Below are positions 63,373-64,000 of a stretch of DNA of 64,000 nucleotides, one piece after another (position 1 is the first letter of the stretch; every line of letters starts with the position of its first letter). The position numbers and the translations under genes are program-made. Location: the NCBI RefSeq assembly GCF_905220415.1, contig NC_059542.1, forward strand, positions 7,750,001 through 7,814,000, in the 5' to 3' direction. This DNA is from Colias croceus (lineage: Eukaryota; Arthropoda; Insecta; Lepidoptera; Pieridae). The notes below the pieces were generated by a model. It did no database searches, had not been told where the DNA came from, and saw nothing but the letters and a program-made list of their open reading frames with translations.

Positions 63373-63532
63373 GGTAGTTTGCGCTTTACCCGCGGCCCCA
63401 TCATTAAAGCGGCTCGACGGAACACAGTGGGGTTTTAGTCGGTAAGAATCCGACATAACCCACGGCTCCTTCCCCGGGGGCCCTGGGTATCTTTGGAAGA
63501 TTTTCCCACTTAAAAAAAGGTAGTTTGCGCTT
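63373..63532 (+). mobile_element. Short 5'-truncated retroposon with 14-bp TSD and poly(A)
   Basis: The insert 63387-63518 is flanked by identical GGTAGTTTGCGCTT copies at 63373-63386 and 63519-63532 and ends in A7. The 132-bp body is G+C-richer, with GACGGAACACAGTGGGGTTT and CTGGGTATCTTTGGAAGATT, which I recognise as a common lepidopteran LINE 3'UTR or SINE tail. It has no coding capacity. LINE 3' end versus SINE is not decided. Confidence 0.8.
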
Positions 63533-64000
63533 AGATTCTTATGAGAGTGTGTTCTTAAGTCTATTTTAGTAGGAAAATATTTATTAATATAGTTTAGTTA
63601 ACTGCTCATTGCGAGAAATTTTTAATAATACCTATATTTATAATAATTACAATGGCCGGTAGATTATTACACTAAATTTTGAGTAAAAGCGGTACTCAAA
63701 AATGCACACGACACATTTCATTATAGTGTTTACCCTTATTATTATTATTCACGTTTAGTGGGAGCTAAACTGGCAATACTGAGTGCTCGATAAAATTTGT
63801 CACATGAATGGCTATCCATCAAAGTGAAGTGAACCGTTGTTGTGCACCGAATGATCCGGTAATCAAATTTGAACTTAATCAGCTTTTAATTCAATTATAT
63901 TGACGTTTTTATTATTGTTCCTGTCGTTATTAAAGTTAAGATACGTTGTTTGTATTGTAGAGGAAATAATTGTATGCATTTTTCTTAAATGATTCACACA
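63533..64000. other. AT-rich terminal stretch
   Basis: No gene or recognisable repeat seen. Confidence 0.5.

Noticed and set aside
1..64000. tRNA, rRNA, CRISPR, bacterial operons or phage
   Set aside because: None seen on either strand; composition and repeat content are those of an insect nuclear genome.

Overview
The window looks like nuclear DNA from a lepidopteran insect, most probably intron or intergenic sequence of a large gene region. This rests on strong AT-richness, very few credible coding exons, and a repeat set I recognise as lepidopteran: short non-autonomous Helitrons of the TC...CTAG type (one matching the family I know as Lep1), Jockey/CR1-like and RTE-like LINEs, Tc1/mariner derivatives and TA-flanked MITEs. 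I see no bacterial-style genes, tRNA, rRNA or CRISPR. Most small ORFs in AT-rich stretches look like chance.

Layout. 1-7.2 kb: AT-rich non-coding with one hairpin MITE (528-711). 7.2-30 kb: almost empty except a minus-strand splice-site pair at 10898-10954 that reads as a candidate recursive splice site or a 57-nt in-frame micro-exon, and two small G+C-rich patches (about 7270-7450 and 29497-29690). 30-38 kb: an insect TIR-type repeat (30187-30441) and a 447-bp Helitron with a TCTG microsatellite (31111-31557). 38.1-39.5 kb: a 5'-truncated RTE-like LINE with perfect 15-bp target-site duplications, next to a G+C-rich, CpG-rich island carrying good splice donors pointing outward on both strands, so a candidate divergent promoter. 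41-46 kb: Helitron pieces, a 12-bp tandem repeat and a perfect 27-bp-arm hairpin.

48.38-51.75 kb: a near-complete minus-strand LINE with a 33-nt poly(A) tail and one intact 1017-codon endonuclease/reverse transcriptase ORF, the only long intact gene here. 52.6-54.65 kb: three elements nested in each other. A Tc1/mariner (DD41D) element rebuilt as a large palindrome holds a 1.1-kb TIR element, which holds a 383-bp hairpin MITE. 58.6-63.5 kb: a Helitron inside a Helitron, further Helitrons, a Jockey-type LINE tail inside a Helitron that is itself flanked by a direct duplication, and a short poly(A) retroposon.

The genes do not form a pathway. The only functional protein-coding unit is the LINE ORF. 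Host-gene content is inferred only from splice-site and base-composition signals. I found no clearly new biological system. The strongest leads are the nested palindromic transposon, the candidate recursive splice site and the island with divergent splice donors.
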